A stretch of 64,000 nucleotides of DNA, taken from positions 1 to 64,000 of the forward strand of contig DAOTJI010000001.1 in assembly GCA_035448625.1 (NCBI GenBank), written 5' to 3'. This document shows positions 35,344 to 44,447 of this stretch, one piece after another (position 1 is the first letter of the stretch; each line of letters opens with the position of its first letter). The notes below the pieces were generated by a model. The model was not told the origin of the DNA, ran no database searches, and saw nothing but the letters and a program-made list of their open reading frames with translations. Source of the DNA: UBA8904 sp035448625 (GTDB lineage: Bacteria > Desulfobacterota > Syntrophia > Syntrophales > Smithellaceae). The position numbers and the translations under genes are program-made.

Positions 35344-36840
35344 CTACTCCTCTTCCCATCCCCTGGCGCGTTCCACCGCTTTTTTCCAGCGGGTATAGAG
35401 GGTCTGCCGCCGGTTCTCGTCCATCGCCGGTTCGAATCTCCGGTTCACTTTCCGTTTTTCTGAAATCGTAGACAGGTCTTTCCAGAACCCGGTGGCCAGA
35501 CCCGCCAGGTATGCGGCGCCCAGGGCCGTGGTTTCAATAATTTCCGGACGCTCCACCGGGACGTCGAGAATGTCCGACTGGAACTGCATGAGGAAGTTGT
35601 TGGCGCAGGCGCCGCCGTCCACGCGCAGTTCGCACAAATCAATGCCGCATTCGCTGCGCATCAGCTCCAGGACATCGCGGGTCTGATAGGCGATGGATTC
35701 CAGCGTGGCGCGGATAATGTGGTTGCGGTTCGCTCCGCGGGTGAGCCCGACAATGGCGCCGCGCGCGTACATATCCCAGTAGGGCGCGCCCAGTCCCGCA
35801 AAGGCGGGCACCAGATATACCCCGTGCGTATCGGGCACTTTTGTGGCGAAATATTCGCTGTCCCGGGCGTCGTAAATGACGCGCAGACTATCGCGCAGCC
35901 ACTGAATCGCCGCGCCGGCCACAAAGATGCTGCCTTCCAGGGCGTATTCCACTTTGCCGTCCACTCCCCAGGCAATGGTCGAAAGCAAACCGTTTTCCGA
36001 AAAGGCCGGCTTTTCCCCCGTGTTCATCAGCATGAAACAGCCGGTGCCGTAAGTGTTCTTGACCATGCCGGGCGTGAAGCAGGCCTGGCCGAACAGAGCC
36101 GCCTGCTGGTCTCCCGCGTCTCCGGCAATGGGGATTTCGCCGCCCAGAACCCGCGCATCGGTGAGGCCGTAAACGGCGGACGACGGTTTCACCTCCGGCA
36201 GCATGCAGGCGGGAATATCCAGTTTTTCCAGAAGAAACGGATCCCATTTCAGTTCCCGGATATTGTACAGCATCGTGCGCGAAGCGTTGCTGTAGTCCGT
36301 GACGTGGACTTTTCCGTGAGTGAGGTTCCAGATCAGCCAGGTATCGACGTTGCCGAAGAGCAGCTCGCCTTTCCGCGCCCTGTCCCGGGCTCCTTCCACA
36401 TGGTCGAGAATCCATTTGAGCTTTGTTCCCGAGAAATACGCATCCACCACCAGCCCCGTTTTTTCCCGAATGATGTCTTCGAGCCCGGCGGCTTTCAGTT
36501 CGTCGCAGATGGGGGCGGTCCTGCGGCACTGCCAGACGATTGCATTATAGACGGGCTTGCCCGTGGATTTGTCCCAGACGATGGTGGTTTCACGCTGATT
36601 GGTGATGCCGATCGCCGCGATCTCTTCCGGGGAGATGCCGGCGGCGGCCATCACTTCGCTGGCCGCGCCACGCTGTGAGCCCCATATTTCCATGGGGTCA
36701 TGCTCCACCCAGCCGGCCTGGGGATAGATCTGTGAGAATTCGTTTTGAGCGATTTTTACCACGAAGCCATCCCGGTCGTAAATCACCGCCCGCGAACTGG
36801 TCGTGCCTTGGTCAAGAGCTAAAATGTAGGATTTCTTCAT
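35344..36840 (-). CDS. glpK: Glycerol kinase
   Basis: This full-length 498-residue FGGY-family kinase phosphorylates glycerol to sn-glycerol-3-phosphate. The N-terminal phosphate loop is ALDQGTTSSRAVIYD. Family signatures are GAPYWDMYARGAIVGLTRG and ELRVDGGACANNFLMQFQSDIL (about residues 400-420). GGAGTGGCCG precedes ATG 36840. It is first in the glpKABC operon. A GC-rich hairpin followed by T residues stands 69 bases upstream on the same strand and may influence expression. Confidence 0.96.
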   Translation of the reverse strand: MKKSYILALDQGTTSSRAVIYDRDGFVVKIAQNEFSQIYPQAGWVEHDPMEIWGSQRGAASEVMAAAGISPEEIAAIGITNQRETTIVWDKSTGKPVYNAIVWQCRRTAPICDELKAAGLEDIIREKTGLVVDAYFSGTKLKWILDHVEGARDRARKGELLFGNVDTWLIWNLTHGKVHVTDYSNASRTMLYNIRELKWDPFLLEKLDIPACMLPEVKPSSAVYGLTDARVLGGEIPIAGDAGDQQAALFGQACFTPGMVKNTYGTGCFMLMNTGEKPAFSENGLLSTIAWGVDGKVEYALEGSIFVAGAAIQWLRDSLRVIYDARDSEYFATKVPDTHGVYLVPAFAGLGAPYWDMYARGAIVGLTRGANRNHIIRATLESIAYQTRDVLELMRSECGIDLCELRVDGGACANNFLMQFQSDILDVPVERPEIIETTALGAAYLAGLATGFWKDLSTISEKRKVNRRFEPAMDENRRQTLYTRWKKAVERARGWEEE

Positions 36841-36908
36841 CGGCCACTCCTGAACCTATGAATCGATATTGCGACGCACTATGACATAATACCGCTGTTT
36901 TTGCCAAA

Positions 36909-36931
36909 GAAAAAAGGCGCGCTCGGGCGCC
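36909..36931 (-). terminator. Terminator-like hairpin in the region upstream of glpK
   Basis: Read on the minus strand, GGCGC, a 6-base loop, GCGCC and then TTTTTTCTTT. The stem is only 5 bp but all G-C. It lies between the divergent EFR1 gene and glpK, 69 bases before the glpK ATG, so it may be a leader attenuator or may block upstream transcription. Confidence 0.4.
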
Positions 36932-37029
36932 CTTCGGGAAGTCCGCGCTCCATAAATCATTTGACAGGAGAAGCTCTGTAAGGATAGTCTGCGTCCAAAC
37001 GAAGACGCCATTACCGGACGTGCAGGACC

Positions 37030-37806
37030 ATGACCACAACCATCTTTTACTATACCGGCACCGGCAACTCCCTGTGGACCGCCCGCAGACTCGCTTCCGT
37101 TCTGGGAGAAACATCGTGCGTGTCCCTGAAGCGGTGTACGGATGAAAAGGTTGTCTGCGTCGCCGAGCGGATCGGCCTGGTTTTTCCGGTGCATATCTGG
37201 GGCGTGCCGCCGCCCGTCATCGATTTCGTCGGGCGGTTGAACGTCGATCCCGATCAATACTGGTTTGCGCTGGCCGTCAACGCCGGCCAGCCCGCCGCCA
37301 CGCTGATCCAGTTGCAGAACATTTTACGGGAGAAGCAAATTCGTCTGTCATCCGGCTTTTCCGTCGATTTGCCCAGCAATTATATTCCCTGGGGCGGCGC
37401 CCCGGCTCCCGACAAACAGCAAAAGAAATTTGACGCGGTGCTCGCTAAATTGAACCGGATCGCTTCGGTGGTCCGGGGCAGGGAAGAAAGGCCCTTGGAG
37501 AAGGGTCCCTTCTGGCAGAACTGGATTTTGTCTGCGCTTTACCGAATTTCGCTGCCGCATGTCCCCGGGATGGATAAACCATTTTTTGCCGATGAAAAAT
37601 GCAGCGCCTGCGGGATTTGTGCAAAAATCTGCCCGGCGCGCAATATTGAGGTGACCGGGGAGAAGCCCGTCTGGAAGCACCGCTGTGAGCAATGCTTTGC
37701 CTGCCTCCAGTGGTGCCCGGAAGAGGCGATTCAGTACGGCAAAGGCACCCGGAACAAAAAGCGCTACCGCCATCCCGAAATTACGCTCAAAGATATGCTG
37801 ACGTAA
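37030..37806 (+). CDS. EFR1-type ferrodoxin (flavodoxin-like plus 2x[4Fe-4S])
   Basis: The first 170 residues of this 258-residue protein look like a flavodoxin domain with the FMN phosphate loop YYTGTGNSLWTARRLA. The C-terminal 70 residues hold two 4Fe-4S motifs, CSACGICAKICPARNI and CEQCFACLQWCPEEAI. This domain order defines EFR1-family ferrodoxins, electron carriers common in anaerobes. ATG 37030 lies two bases after GCAGGA, a close but usable spacing. The gene stands alone between divergent glpK and the converging lspA. The partner enzyme is not known. Confidence 0.9.
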   Translation: MTTTIFYYTGTGNSLWTARRLASVLGETSCVSLKRCTDEKVVCVAERIGLVFPVHIWGVPPPVIDFVGRLNVDPDQYWFALAVNAGQPAATLIQLQNILREKQIRLSSGFSVDLPSNYIPWGGAPAPDKQQKKFDAVLAKLNRIASVVRGREERPLEKGPFWQNWILSALYRISLPHVPGMDKPFFADEKCSACGICAKICPARNIEVTGEKPVWKHRCEQCFACLQWCPEEAIQYGKGTRNKKRYRHPEITLKDMLT

Positions 37807-37871
37807 AAAAGGGACGGTTCTATTTTCCCCTCAGTCCGATGATTTGCGGGACAGCAGCGGACGGATGCCGA

Positions 37872-38524
37872 TCAGGTTCTCGATGTTGAATTGCTTTTCC
37901 GGTTGCGGAGCATTTCCCAGATCATCAGGATGGCGCCGACGGTGATCGCGGAGTCCGCCACGTTGAACGCAGGCCAGTGCGAAGCGCCGATGTAAACGTC
38001 CAGAAAGTCCACGACGGCGCCAAAGCGTATCCGGTCGATGAGATTGCCGACCGCCCCTCCGAAGATCAGCGTGAGGGAGCCGACCAGCAACCGGTTTCGC
38101 GGAGAGCTTTTCACCAGATAGTAGACGATTAAACCGGCGGCCAGAACGGTGACGCCGGTGAAAAATGCGTACCGGAATCCCGGGGAAGCATCCGCCAGAA
38201 AACCAAAAGCCGCGCCGGGATTCATGACGTAGACCAGGTTGAACAATCCGGGAATGAGGGTCAGCGTTTCATGAAGCGAGAAACGCGCCGTGACGGCGGA
38301 TTTGGTGATCTGGTCCAGCGCGATGATGACCGCCGCNNNNNNNNNNNNNNNNNNNNNNNNNNNNNNNNNNNNNNNNNNNNNNNNNNNNNNNNNNNNNNNN
38401 NNNNNNNNNNNNNNNNNNNNNNNNNNNNNNNNNNNNAACGCGCCGTGACGGCGGATTTGGTGATCTGGTCCAGCGCGATGATGACCGCCGCACCCAGGAT
38501 GAATATCGCAAGATTTTTTTTCAA
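37872..38524 (-). CDS. lspA: Lipoprotein signal peptidase II, interrupted by an artificial N-gap
   Basis: Prolipoprotein signal peptidase, four transmembrane helices. The gene begins at TTG 38524 (AGGAG five bases upstream), runs 88 bases to a 100-N gap (38337-38436), and resumes on the other side. The last 55 bases before the gap are identical to the first 55 after it. Removing the Ns plus one 55-base copy leaves 498 bases, which is 165 codons plus stop, exactly the normal LspA length. Catalytic aspartates are visible (GNLIDRIRFGAVVDF and FNVADSAI). The gene is therefore intact in the organism. It follows ileS, a classic ileS-lspA pairing. Confidence 0.93.
38282..38491. other. Scaffold gap: 100 Ns flanked by identical 55-base contig ends
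   Basis: Bases 38282-38336 and 38437-38491 are the same 55-mer, with exactly 100 Ns between them. This pattern is what a scaffolder leaves when two contigs overlap by one k-mer; it is not a biological repeat. The lspA reading frame confirms it. Confidence 0.93.
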
Positions 38525-38560
38525 AAAAACTCCTCGTTGCCTTTCTTTAGACCCGCATTA

Positions 38561-38580
38561 GGCGGACCTGAAGGTCCGCC
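38561..38580. repeat. Perfect palindrome between ileS and lspA
   Basis: Arms GGCGGACC and GGTCCGCC with a TGAA loop form a perfect 8-bp hairpin in the 91-base ileS-lspA spacer. No T-run follows on either strand. A second element of the same design is at the end of valS. Confidence 0.75.
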
Positions 38581-38615
38581 CTACGTTAATCTTTCCTATC
38601 TCCATCGTCTGTAAT

Positions 38616-41405
38616 CTAAAGATTCTTCAGGCAGCGGGCGCAGACCGTGGGATGCTCCGCATTGGCGCCGACCGATTCTTCATAAATCCAGCAGCGTTCG
38701 CATTTGGCGCCGCGGGCCTTTTCCACGCCGACCGCCAGCCCCTTGATTTCCTCGCTTTGGTAAGGGTTGGCAATGGCGGATTCATCGACCAGCTGCAGTT
38801 GCGAAACGATCAGCAGCGCGCGCAGGTCTTCCAGATGCGCGGCAAACAGGTCTTTCATTTTATCCGGTGCCGCGATGCTGATCCGTGCATCCAGCGAATG
38901 ACCGATGGTTTTTTCCTTGCGCGCCTGTTCGACGGCTTTGGCGATTTCGCTTTTGGCCTCAATCATGGCTTTCCAGCGCTCGCCCAGGGAAGCGTTGAAA
39001 TACTTTTCTTCCGCCTGCGGAAACTGCGTCAGATGGACGCTTTCTTCTTTGCCGCTCCAGGCGGGCAGGGCCGTCCAGACCTCTTCCGCGGTGAACGTAA
39101 GGATCGGGGCGAGGAGGCGGGTCATCGCGTTTAAAATGATGAACATCGCCGTCTGGCCCGAACGTCGGGCGGCGGAGGCGGTGCGGCTGGTGTAGAGTCG
39201 GTCCTTCAAAATATCCAGGTACAGAGCGCTCAAATCCACCGTGCAGTAATTGTACAATGTGTAGAACACCATGTGGAACTGGTGGCGTTCATAGGCCTCC
39301 GTCACGCGCCGGATCACTTCCTGCAGGCGGTGCAGGGCCCACTGGTCCATTTCCAGCATTTGGTCGGAAGGCAGACGGTCCGTGTCCGGGGCGAAGTCAT
39401 AAAGATTGCCCAGGATGAACCGGCTGGTATTGCGAATGCGCCGGTAAGCTTCCATCAGGCGCTTGAGAATTTCCTCGGAGATGCGGATGTCGTCGGTATA
39501 GTCTTCCGCCGCCACCCAAAGCCGCAGGATCTCCGCGCCGTATTTCGCAACGGCTTCCTCCGCGCCGATGGCGTTGCCGCCGGATTTGGACATCTTTTTC
39601 CCTTCGCCGTCCACGACGAAGCCGTGCGTGAGCACGCTTTTGTAGGGGGCCCGTCCGCGGGTTCCGACGGATTCCAGAAGAGAGGAGTGGAACCAGCCCC
39701 GGTGCTGATCGGAGCCTTCCAGATACAGATCGCAGGGTGAGCCCAGCTCCGGCCTTTTTTCCAGAACCGCCGCATGGCTGACGCCCGAGTCAAACCAGAC
39801 ATCCAGAATATTGACTTCCTTGGTGAACTCGGTTGCCCGGCAATGGGGGCAGGTGGTGTGCTTCGGCATCAGGTCTTTCGGCTCTTTTTCGAACCAGACA
39901 TCCGCGCCGTATTTTTCCACCAGCGCCACCAGGTGGTTGAGCATATCCTGCGTCAGCAATTCATTTTTGCATTTGGCGCAGTAGAAAATCGTGATCGGAA
40001 CACCCCACAGTCTCTGGCGGGAGATACACCAGTCGGGCCTGTTTTCCACCATGCCGTAGATGCGGTCGCGCCCCCAGGAAGGAATCCACTGCACTTCGTT
40101 GATGGCCGCCAGCGCCCTCTTGCGCAGGTCGTTTTTCTCCATGGAGATAAACCACTGTTCGGTCGAACGAAAGATGATGGGCTTTTTGCAGCGCCAGCAG
40201 TGCGGATAGGAATGCTGCATGGGAACGTGTCCCAGCAGAGCACCCGCCTCTTTCAGTTTCTGAATGACGTTGTCGTTGGCGTCAAAAACGAACTGACCGG
40301 CAAAATGTTCGACATCCTCCGTGAACTTGCCCGCGTCATCCACCGGCGCATAGTTGTCCAGACCGTATTCCAGTCCGATCTCATAGTCTTCCTGACCGTG
40401 TCCGGGAGCGATGTGCACGGCGCCCGTGCCGGCTTCCAGCGTGACGAAAGGGGCCAAAATAAGCAGGCTGTTTCTCTGAATCAGGGGATGGACGCACTTC
40501 TGTCCTTCCAGCACTTCGCCCTTGAATTCATCGACGATCTCATAGGATTTTCCGCGGTATCCGAAAGCGTCCAGACAATAGTCCAGCATGTCCTTGGCTA
40601 CGATGAGAACGTCGTCGTCAATTTTGACGGCGGCGTAAATGAAATCCTCCTTGACGGCGATGGCCAGATTCGCGGGAATCGTCCAGGGGGTGGTCGTCCA
40701 GATCACCATAAAAACTTTTTGCCCGGCCAGTTTGGGCCGAACGGCCCCGATGTCCGACGTGAATGCAAAGCGGACATAAATGGAAGGGGTGTGGTGATCG
40801 GCGTATTCCACCTCGGCCTCCGCGAGCGCCGTCTTGCAGGTGGCGCACCAGTACACGGGCTTTTTCCCCTTGTACACGCTGCCGTTCAGATACAGTTTGC
40901 CGAACTCATGGACCGTGGCGGCTTCATACGGATAGGCCATGGTCAGATACGGATTCTCCCATTCGCCGAACACACCGAGGCGCTTGAATTGATCGCGCTG
41001 GATCGCGACATACTTTTCCGCGTACACACGGCAGGCGCGGCGTTTTTCCACCTGGGACAGGCCGGAGTTCTTGCCGCCCAGTTCCTTGTCCACCTGGTGT
41101 TCGATCGGCAGGCCGTGGCAATCCCAGCCCGGGACGTACACGCCGTCGAAGCCGGTCATGTTTTTGGTTTTGATCACGATATCCTTGATGATTTTATTCA
41201 GCGCCGTTCCCAGGTGAATATTGCCGTTGGCGTAGGGAGGGCCGTCGTGCAGAATGTAGGGTTTTCTGCCTTTGGCACGCTCGCGGATTTTGTGGTAAAT
41301 GTTCATATCTTCCCATTTTTTAAGCATTTCAGGCTCGCGCTGGGCCAGATTCGCTTTCATGGGGAAATCGGTTTGGGGAAGATTCAGCGTTTTTTTGTAG
41401 TCCAT
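38616..41405 (-). CDS. ileS: Isoleucyl-tRNA synthetase
   Basis: This class I synthetase of about 929 residues charges tRNA-Ile. The HIGH motif is PYANGNIHLGTALNK, the KMSKS motif is GKKMSKSGGNAIG, and the editing domain motif TWTTPWTIPANLAI is near residue 240. The C-terminal zinc knuckle CERCWIYEESVG...CARCLKNL is complete. ATG 41405 is preceded by AGGAG at a spacing of about ten bases; an in-frame ATG at 41426 is less well placed. It is the upstream gene of the ileS-lspA operon. Confidence 0.97.
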   Translation of the reverse strand: MDYKKTLNLPQTDFPMKANLAQREPEMLKKWEDMNIYHKIRERAKGRKPYILHDGPPYANGNIHLGTALNKIIKDIVIKTKNMTGFDGVYVPGWDCHGLPIEHQVDKELGGKNSGLSQVEKRRACRVYAEKYVAIQRDQFKRLGVFGEWENPYLTMAYPYEAATVHEFGKLYLNGSVYKGKKPVYWCATCKTALAEAEVEYADHHTPSIYVRFAFTSDIGAVRPKLAGQKVFMVIWTTTPWTIPANLAIAVKEDFIYAAVKIDDDVLIVAKDMLDYCLDAFGYRGKSYEIVDEFKGEVLEGQKCVHPLIQRNSLLILAPFVTLEAGTGAVHIAPGHGQEDYEIGLEYGLDNYAPVDDAGKFTEDVEHFAGQFVFDANDNVIQKLKEAGALLGHVPMQHSYPHCWRCKKPIIFRSTEQWFISMEKNDLRKRALAAINEVQWIPSWGRDRIYGMVENRPDWCISRQRLWGVPITIFYCAKCKNELLTQDMLNHLVALVEKYGADVWFEKEPKDLMPKHTTCPHCRATEFTKEVNILDVWFDSGVSHAAVLEKRPELGSPCDLYLEGSDQHRGWFHSSLLESVGTRGRAPYKSVLTHGFVVDGEGKKMSKSGGNAIGAEEAVAKYGAEILRLWVAAEDYTDDIRISEEILKRLMEAYRRIRNTSRFILGNLYDFAPDTDRLPSDQMLEMDQWALHRLQEVIRRVTEAYERHQFHMVFYTLYNYCTVDLSALYLDILKDRLYTSRTASAARRSGQTAMFIILNAMTRLLAPILTFTAEEVWTALPAWSGKEESVHLTQFPQAEEKYFNASLGERWKAMIEAKSEIAKAVEQARKEKTIGHSLDARISIAAPDKMKDLFAAHLEDLRALLIVSQLQLVDESAIANPYQSEEIKGLAVGVEKARGAKCERCWIYEESVGANAEHPTVCARCLKNL

Positions 41406-41426
41406 ATTGTTTGAGCTCCTGTCCAA

Positions 41427-41451
41427 TTAAAAAAAATAGCGGTTAAACCGC
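41427..41451 (-). promoter_or_regulatory. Small hairpin plus T-tract in the ileS leader
   Basis: Read on the minus strand, GCGGTTTAACCGC (41451-41439) is followed by TATTTTTTTTAATT, ending just before the ileS ribosome-binding site. The palindrome is perfect but realistically forms only a 4-bp stem with a 5-base loop, so terminator activity is doubtful. Confidence 0.3.
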
Positions 41452-41668
41452 GAATGATTTCATCTGTTTGTGTGAAGCCTCCATCCGAGCGCTCACCTAT
41501 CACATAAACCATGGAGTTTCAAGCACAACTCTTGCCGGTGGTTTGGGTGCTTTCCATTCCTGCGCCGATTGTGAATTCCTGTTGCAAGGGAAAGAATATT
41601 TTGTTAGTTTTAAACCGGTTTCAAAGAAGAAAATTATTCAGGACGCCAACCCAAGCAAGGAGGACAAT

Positions 41669-42571
41669 ATGAAGTTGAGATTCGTTTCCATCACCGTTTT
41701 AACGGGTATTTTGTTCGTATGGACATCCGCCGCATTTTGTCAGAATACGGTCAGTATGTCCGAATGGGTGGAAAAGGTGGGCCAAGGTTCGGTAAACTGG
41801 TCGGCAGGTTTTATTGAAGCCAAAGGCATCGGGGCGCCGCCGGAAAAATATCAGGGTAAAATCAATGCCCGGCCCATGGCGCTTCGCGCAGCCAGGGTGG
41901 ACGCCTACCGGAATCTGCTGGAAATCACCAAGGGTGTTCAGGTGGATTCCCGGACGACCGTAAAAGACTTCGCCGTGGAAAGCGACGTCATCAATACGCA
42001 GGTAGAAGGTTTGGTCAAAGGAGCAACGGTCGTAGACCAGCAGTATCTGTCCGACGGAACCGTGGAAGTGACGCTGAGAATGCCGCTCTACGGGGAACTG
42101 TCCAAAATCATGATCCCCATTTCCATCCAGAAGCGCAAAGAAATTCCGCCGCCCGTCGTGGAAAAGCCGACTCCTCCTCCGGCGCCTCCCGTTGTGGCGC
42201 CTCCCGCGCCTCCGGCACCTCCCGCTGCCGCTTCCTACAGCGGACTGGTGGTTGACGCCCGCGGCATTCAGGCGCGTCCGGCCATGTCTCCGCGCATTTA
42301 CGACGAGGACGGCAAGGAAGTGTACGGTTCGGCCAATGTGGACCGGGAATACGCCGTCCAGCAGGGAATGAGCGGGTATGCCCGCGACCTCACCGCCGCG
42401 CAAAGCAACCAGCGCGTAACCGCCAATCCCGTGACCGTGAAAGCGCTTAAAACCGGCGGCGCAGGCCGGTCCGATCTCGTGATCAGCAATGCGGACGCCG
42501 GTCTGATCCGAGCATCGGCGGACAATGCGTCTTTTATGAAAAAGTGCCGCGTCATGATCGTGCTGGATTAG
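41669..42571 (+). CDS. Exported LPP20-like protein with Pro/Ala-rich linker
   Basis: This 300-residue protein has an N-terminal signal peptide (MKLRFVSITVLTGILFVWTSA). Residues 50-150 (ALRAARVDAYRNLLEITKGVQVDS, then VEGLVKGATVVDQQYLSDGTVEVTLRMPL) match the LPP20/FlgT-N-like fold seen in exported proteins. A proline/alanine-rich linker covers about residues 170-190. The C-terminal 110 residues look like a second conserved domain (GLVVDARGIQARPAMSPRIYDEDGKEVYG). The Cys at position 24 lacks a good lipobox, so lipidation is doubtful. AAGGAGG precedes ATG 41669. It is periplasmic; its function is unknown. Confidence 0.82.
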   Translation: MKLRFVSITVLTGILFVWTSAAFCQNTVSMSEWVEKVGQGSVNWSAGFIEAKGIGAPPEKYQGKINARPMALRAARVDAYRNLLEITKGVQVDSRTTVKDFAVESDVINTQVEGLVKGATVVDQQYLSDGTVEVTLRMPLYGELSKIMIPISIQKRKEIPPPVVEKPTPPPAPPVVAPPAPPAPPAAASYSGLVVDARGIQARPAMSPRIYDEDGKEVYGSANVDREYAVQQGMSGYARDLTAAQSNQRVTANPVTVKALKTGGAGRSDLVISNADAGLIRASADNASFMKKCRVMIVLD

Positions 42572-42599
42572 AGGGTTTACGAAGGATTGCGTAAACAGG

Positions 42600-42635
42600 G
42601 CCGCAGTCACGGCGTTTCGGTGGCTGCGGCTTTTT
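42600..42635 (+). terminator. Intrinsic terminator after the LPP20-like gene
   Basis: Arms GCCGCAGTCAC (42600-42610) and GTGGCTGCGGC (42620-42630) pair over 11 bases with one G-T wobble, followed by TTTTT. It separates the LPP20-like gene from mutL, whose start lies 22 bases further on. Confidence 0.85.
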
Positions 42636-42656
42636 ATATGAAAGAGGAAAAGAAGA

Positions 42657-44447
42657 TTGTCCCGTCGAATTGCCGTTTTATCCGAAGAAGTCGCCAACCA
42701 GATTGCCGCCGGAGAAGTGGTGGAGAGGCCGGCGTCGATCGTCAAGGAACTGGTGGAAAACGCCGTCGACGCAGGGGCAAACGATATTCGTGTCGAGATT
42801 GAGAAAGGAGGATGCCGCTCCATTCGGGTCGTGGATAATGGATCCGGGATAGAACAGGAAGATGTCGCGCTGGTTTTTGAGCGTCACGCCACCAGCAAAA
42901 TCGTCCGGATCGACGATATTCATGATGCCGGATCTTTCGGCTTCCGGGGGGAGGCGATGGCCAGCATCGCCTCCGTCGCCCGTGTGGAGCTTCTGAGTCG
43001 CCGACCGGAGGATCTGGCGGGGACCCGTGCGCTGGCTCAGGCGGGAAGGATTATAGAAATTGCCCCGGCGGGCCTTCCTTCCGGAACGCAGATCACCGTG
43101 ACGGAGCTGTTTGCGAATGTGCCCGCGCGCCGGAAGTTTCTCAAAACCGAAGCTACCGAGCAGAGTGCGTGCCTGGATGCAGTGACCCGATTGGCGCTGG
43201 CTCACCCCGGAATCCGTTTTTCCGTCCGGGCGGATGGACGAAGCGTGTTCGCGGCGCCCGCCGCCGGCATTGCGGACCGCGTCGCCAAGGTGCTGGGCAG
43301 GGACTTCACGGATCATTGCCTGACCATCGCGGAACGGAAGGAAAACGTCGAACTTGGCGGCATGGTTTCCACGCCGGTCTGGACGAAGTCCAATGCCAGA
43401 AGCGTTTATCTCTTTGTCAATTCCCGTTTTATCCGCGACAATTCCATGATGCACGCGCTGCTTGCCTCCTACCGCCAGGTGATGGAGCCGAGGCGCTATC
43501 CCGCCGCGGTCCTTTTTCTGCGTCTTCCCGGAGAGGAGGTGGACGTCAACGTGCATCCGGCCAAACTGGAAGTCCGCTTCAAAAATTCCCGCCTCGTCTA
43601 TGATCTGGTGTCCGGAGCCGTTTCAAGAGCTCTGGCCGGAGCACAGGCCTCCCGGGATGTTTTTGCCTATCGTCTGGCGCCGCGGGAGAATCTTTCCGGC
43701 GCTTCGGATTTTCAAAGATCCGGATCCGCAGAGGCCTCCTGGGGAAGGCCGCGGGAGGTGTTTTCCCGGTCGAACCTGCAGCGCGCCCTGAAAGAGGATT
43801 TATTCACACGTTCCATCGAACCGGACGTTCCCGCCCGTGTCGGGGAGGCCGATTGCGAAGAAAGGATAACCTTTGACCGGCAAACCTATCTGGGGCAGTT
43901 TGCCGGCACGTATCTCGTGTTTGGAGGGCCGGGCGGCCTGATGCTGCTGGACCAGCATGCGGCGCATGAAAGAATTCTTCTGGAGCGCCTGAAGTCATCC
44001 GAGAAAGAACCAGCCGCAAGCCAGCCGCTGTTGATGCCGGAGGTGGTAACGCTGACGCCCGCGCAGATCAGCCTCCTCACGGAAACGTTGCCGGTGCTGG
44101 CCGGCATCGGACTGGAACTGGAGGTCTTCGGCCGGGACGCCGTCGTGGTGAAGGCCATGCCGGCCGCTCTGCCGAATGTCGATGCCCGCCTGCTGGTTTC
44201 CGATCTGGTCGACCAGCTGGGCGAAGGCCAGGGGGCGCCTTCAATTGCCGAGAAAAAGGAAAAAATTCTGGCGTCCCTGGCCTGCCGCGCAGCGGTCAAA
44301 GCCAACGCGGATCTTTCCTCGAGTGAGGTCGCCGCTCTGTGTCGAGATCTGGAAAGGACCCCTTTTAACGCCACCTGTCCGCACGGACGCCCGACTCACG
44401 TCCGGTTTACGCTCTATGAAATCGAACGAATGTTCAAGCGCAAATAA
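42657..44447 (+). CDS. mutL: DNA mismatch repair protein MutL (endonuclease type)
   Basis: This 596-residue GHKL ATPase of mismatch repair opens with IAAGEVVERPASIVKELVENAVDAGA (split: IAAGEVVERP, ELVENAVDAG), followed by the ATP-lid motif GFRGEAMASIASVARVEL. The C-terminal dimerisation domain carries the nicking-endonuclease motif DQHA-x2-E-x4-E at residues 432-443, plus ACRAAVKA and CPHGRP. This indicates MutH-independent strand nicking, as known for endonuclease-type MutL. The start is TTG 42657, with GAGGAAAAG upstream; no ATG precedes the conserved SRRIAVLSEEVANQIAAGE. mutS is not in the window. Confidence 0.95.
   Translation: MSRRIAVLSEEVANQIAAGEVVERPASIVKELVENAVDAGANDIRVEIEKGGCRSIRVVDNGSGIEQEDVALVFERHATSKIVRIDDIHDAGSFGFRGEAMASIASVARVELLSRRPEDLAGTRALAQAGRIIEIAPAGLPSGTQITVTELFANVPARRKFLKTEATEQSACLDAVTRLALAHPGIRFSVRADGRSVFAAPAAGIADRVAKVLGRDFTDHCLTIAERKENVELGGMVSTPVWTKSNARSVYLFVNSRFIRDNSMMHALLASYRQVMEPRRYPAAVLFLRLPGEEVDVNVHPAKLEVRFKNSRLVYDLVSGAVSRALAGAQASRDVFAYRLAPRENLSGASDFQRSGSAEASWGRPREVFSRSNLQRALKEDLFTRSIEPDVPARVGEADCEERITFDRQTYLGQFAGTYLVFGGPGGLMLLDQHAAHERILLERLKSSEKEPAASQPLLMPEVVTLTPAQISLLTETLPVLAGIGLELEVFGRDAVVVKAMPAALPNVDARLLVSDLVDQLGEGQGAPSIAEKKEKILASLACRAAVKANADLSSSEVAALCRDLERTPFNATCPHGRPTHVRFTLYEIERMFKRK

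Noticed and set aside
35429..35438. GGTTCGAATC, a tRNA T-loop-like sequence
   Set aside because: It lies inside glpK in a conserved coding stretch, and no acceptor or anticodon stems can be drawn around it.
38282..38491. 55-bp direct repeat as a mobile-element footprint
   Set aside because: The copies abut a run of exactly 100 Ns and collapse to an intact lspA, so it is a contig overlap.
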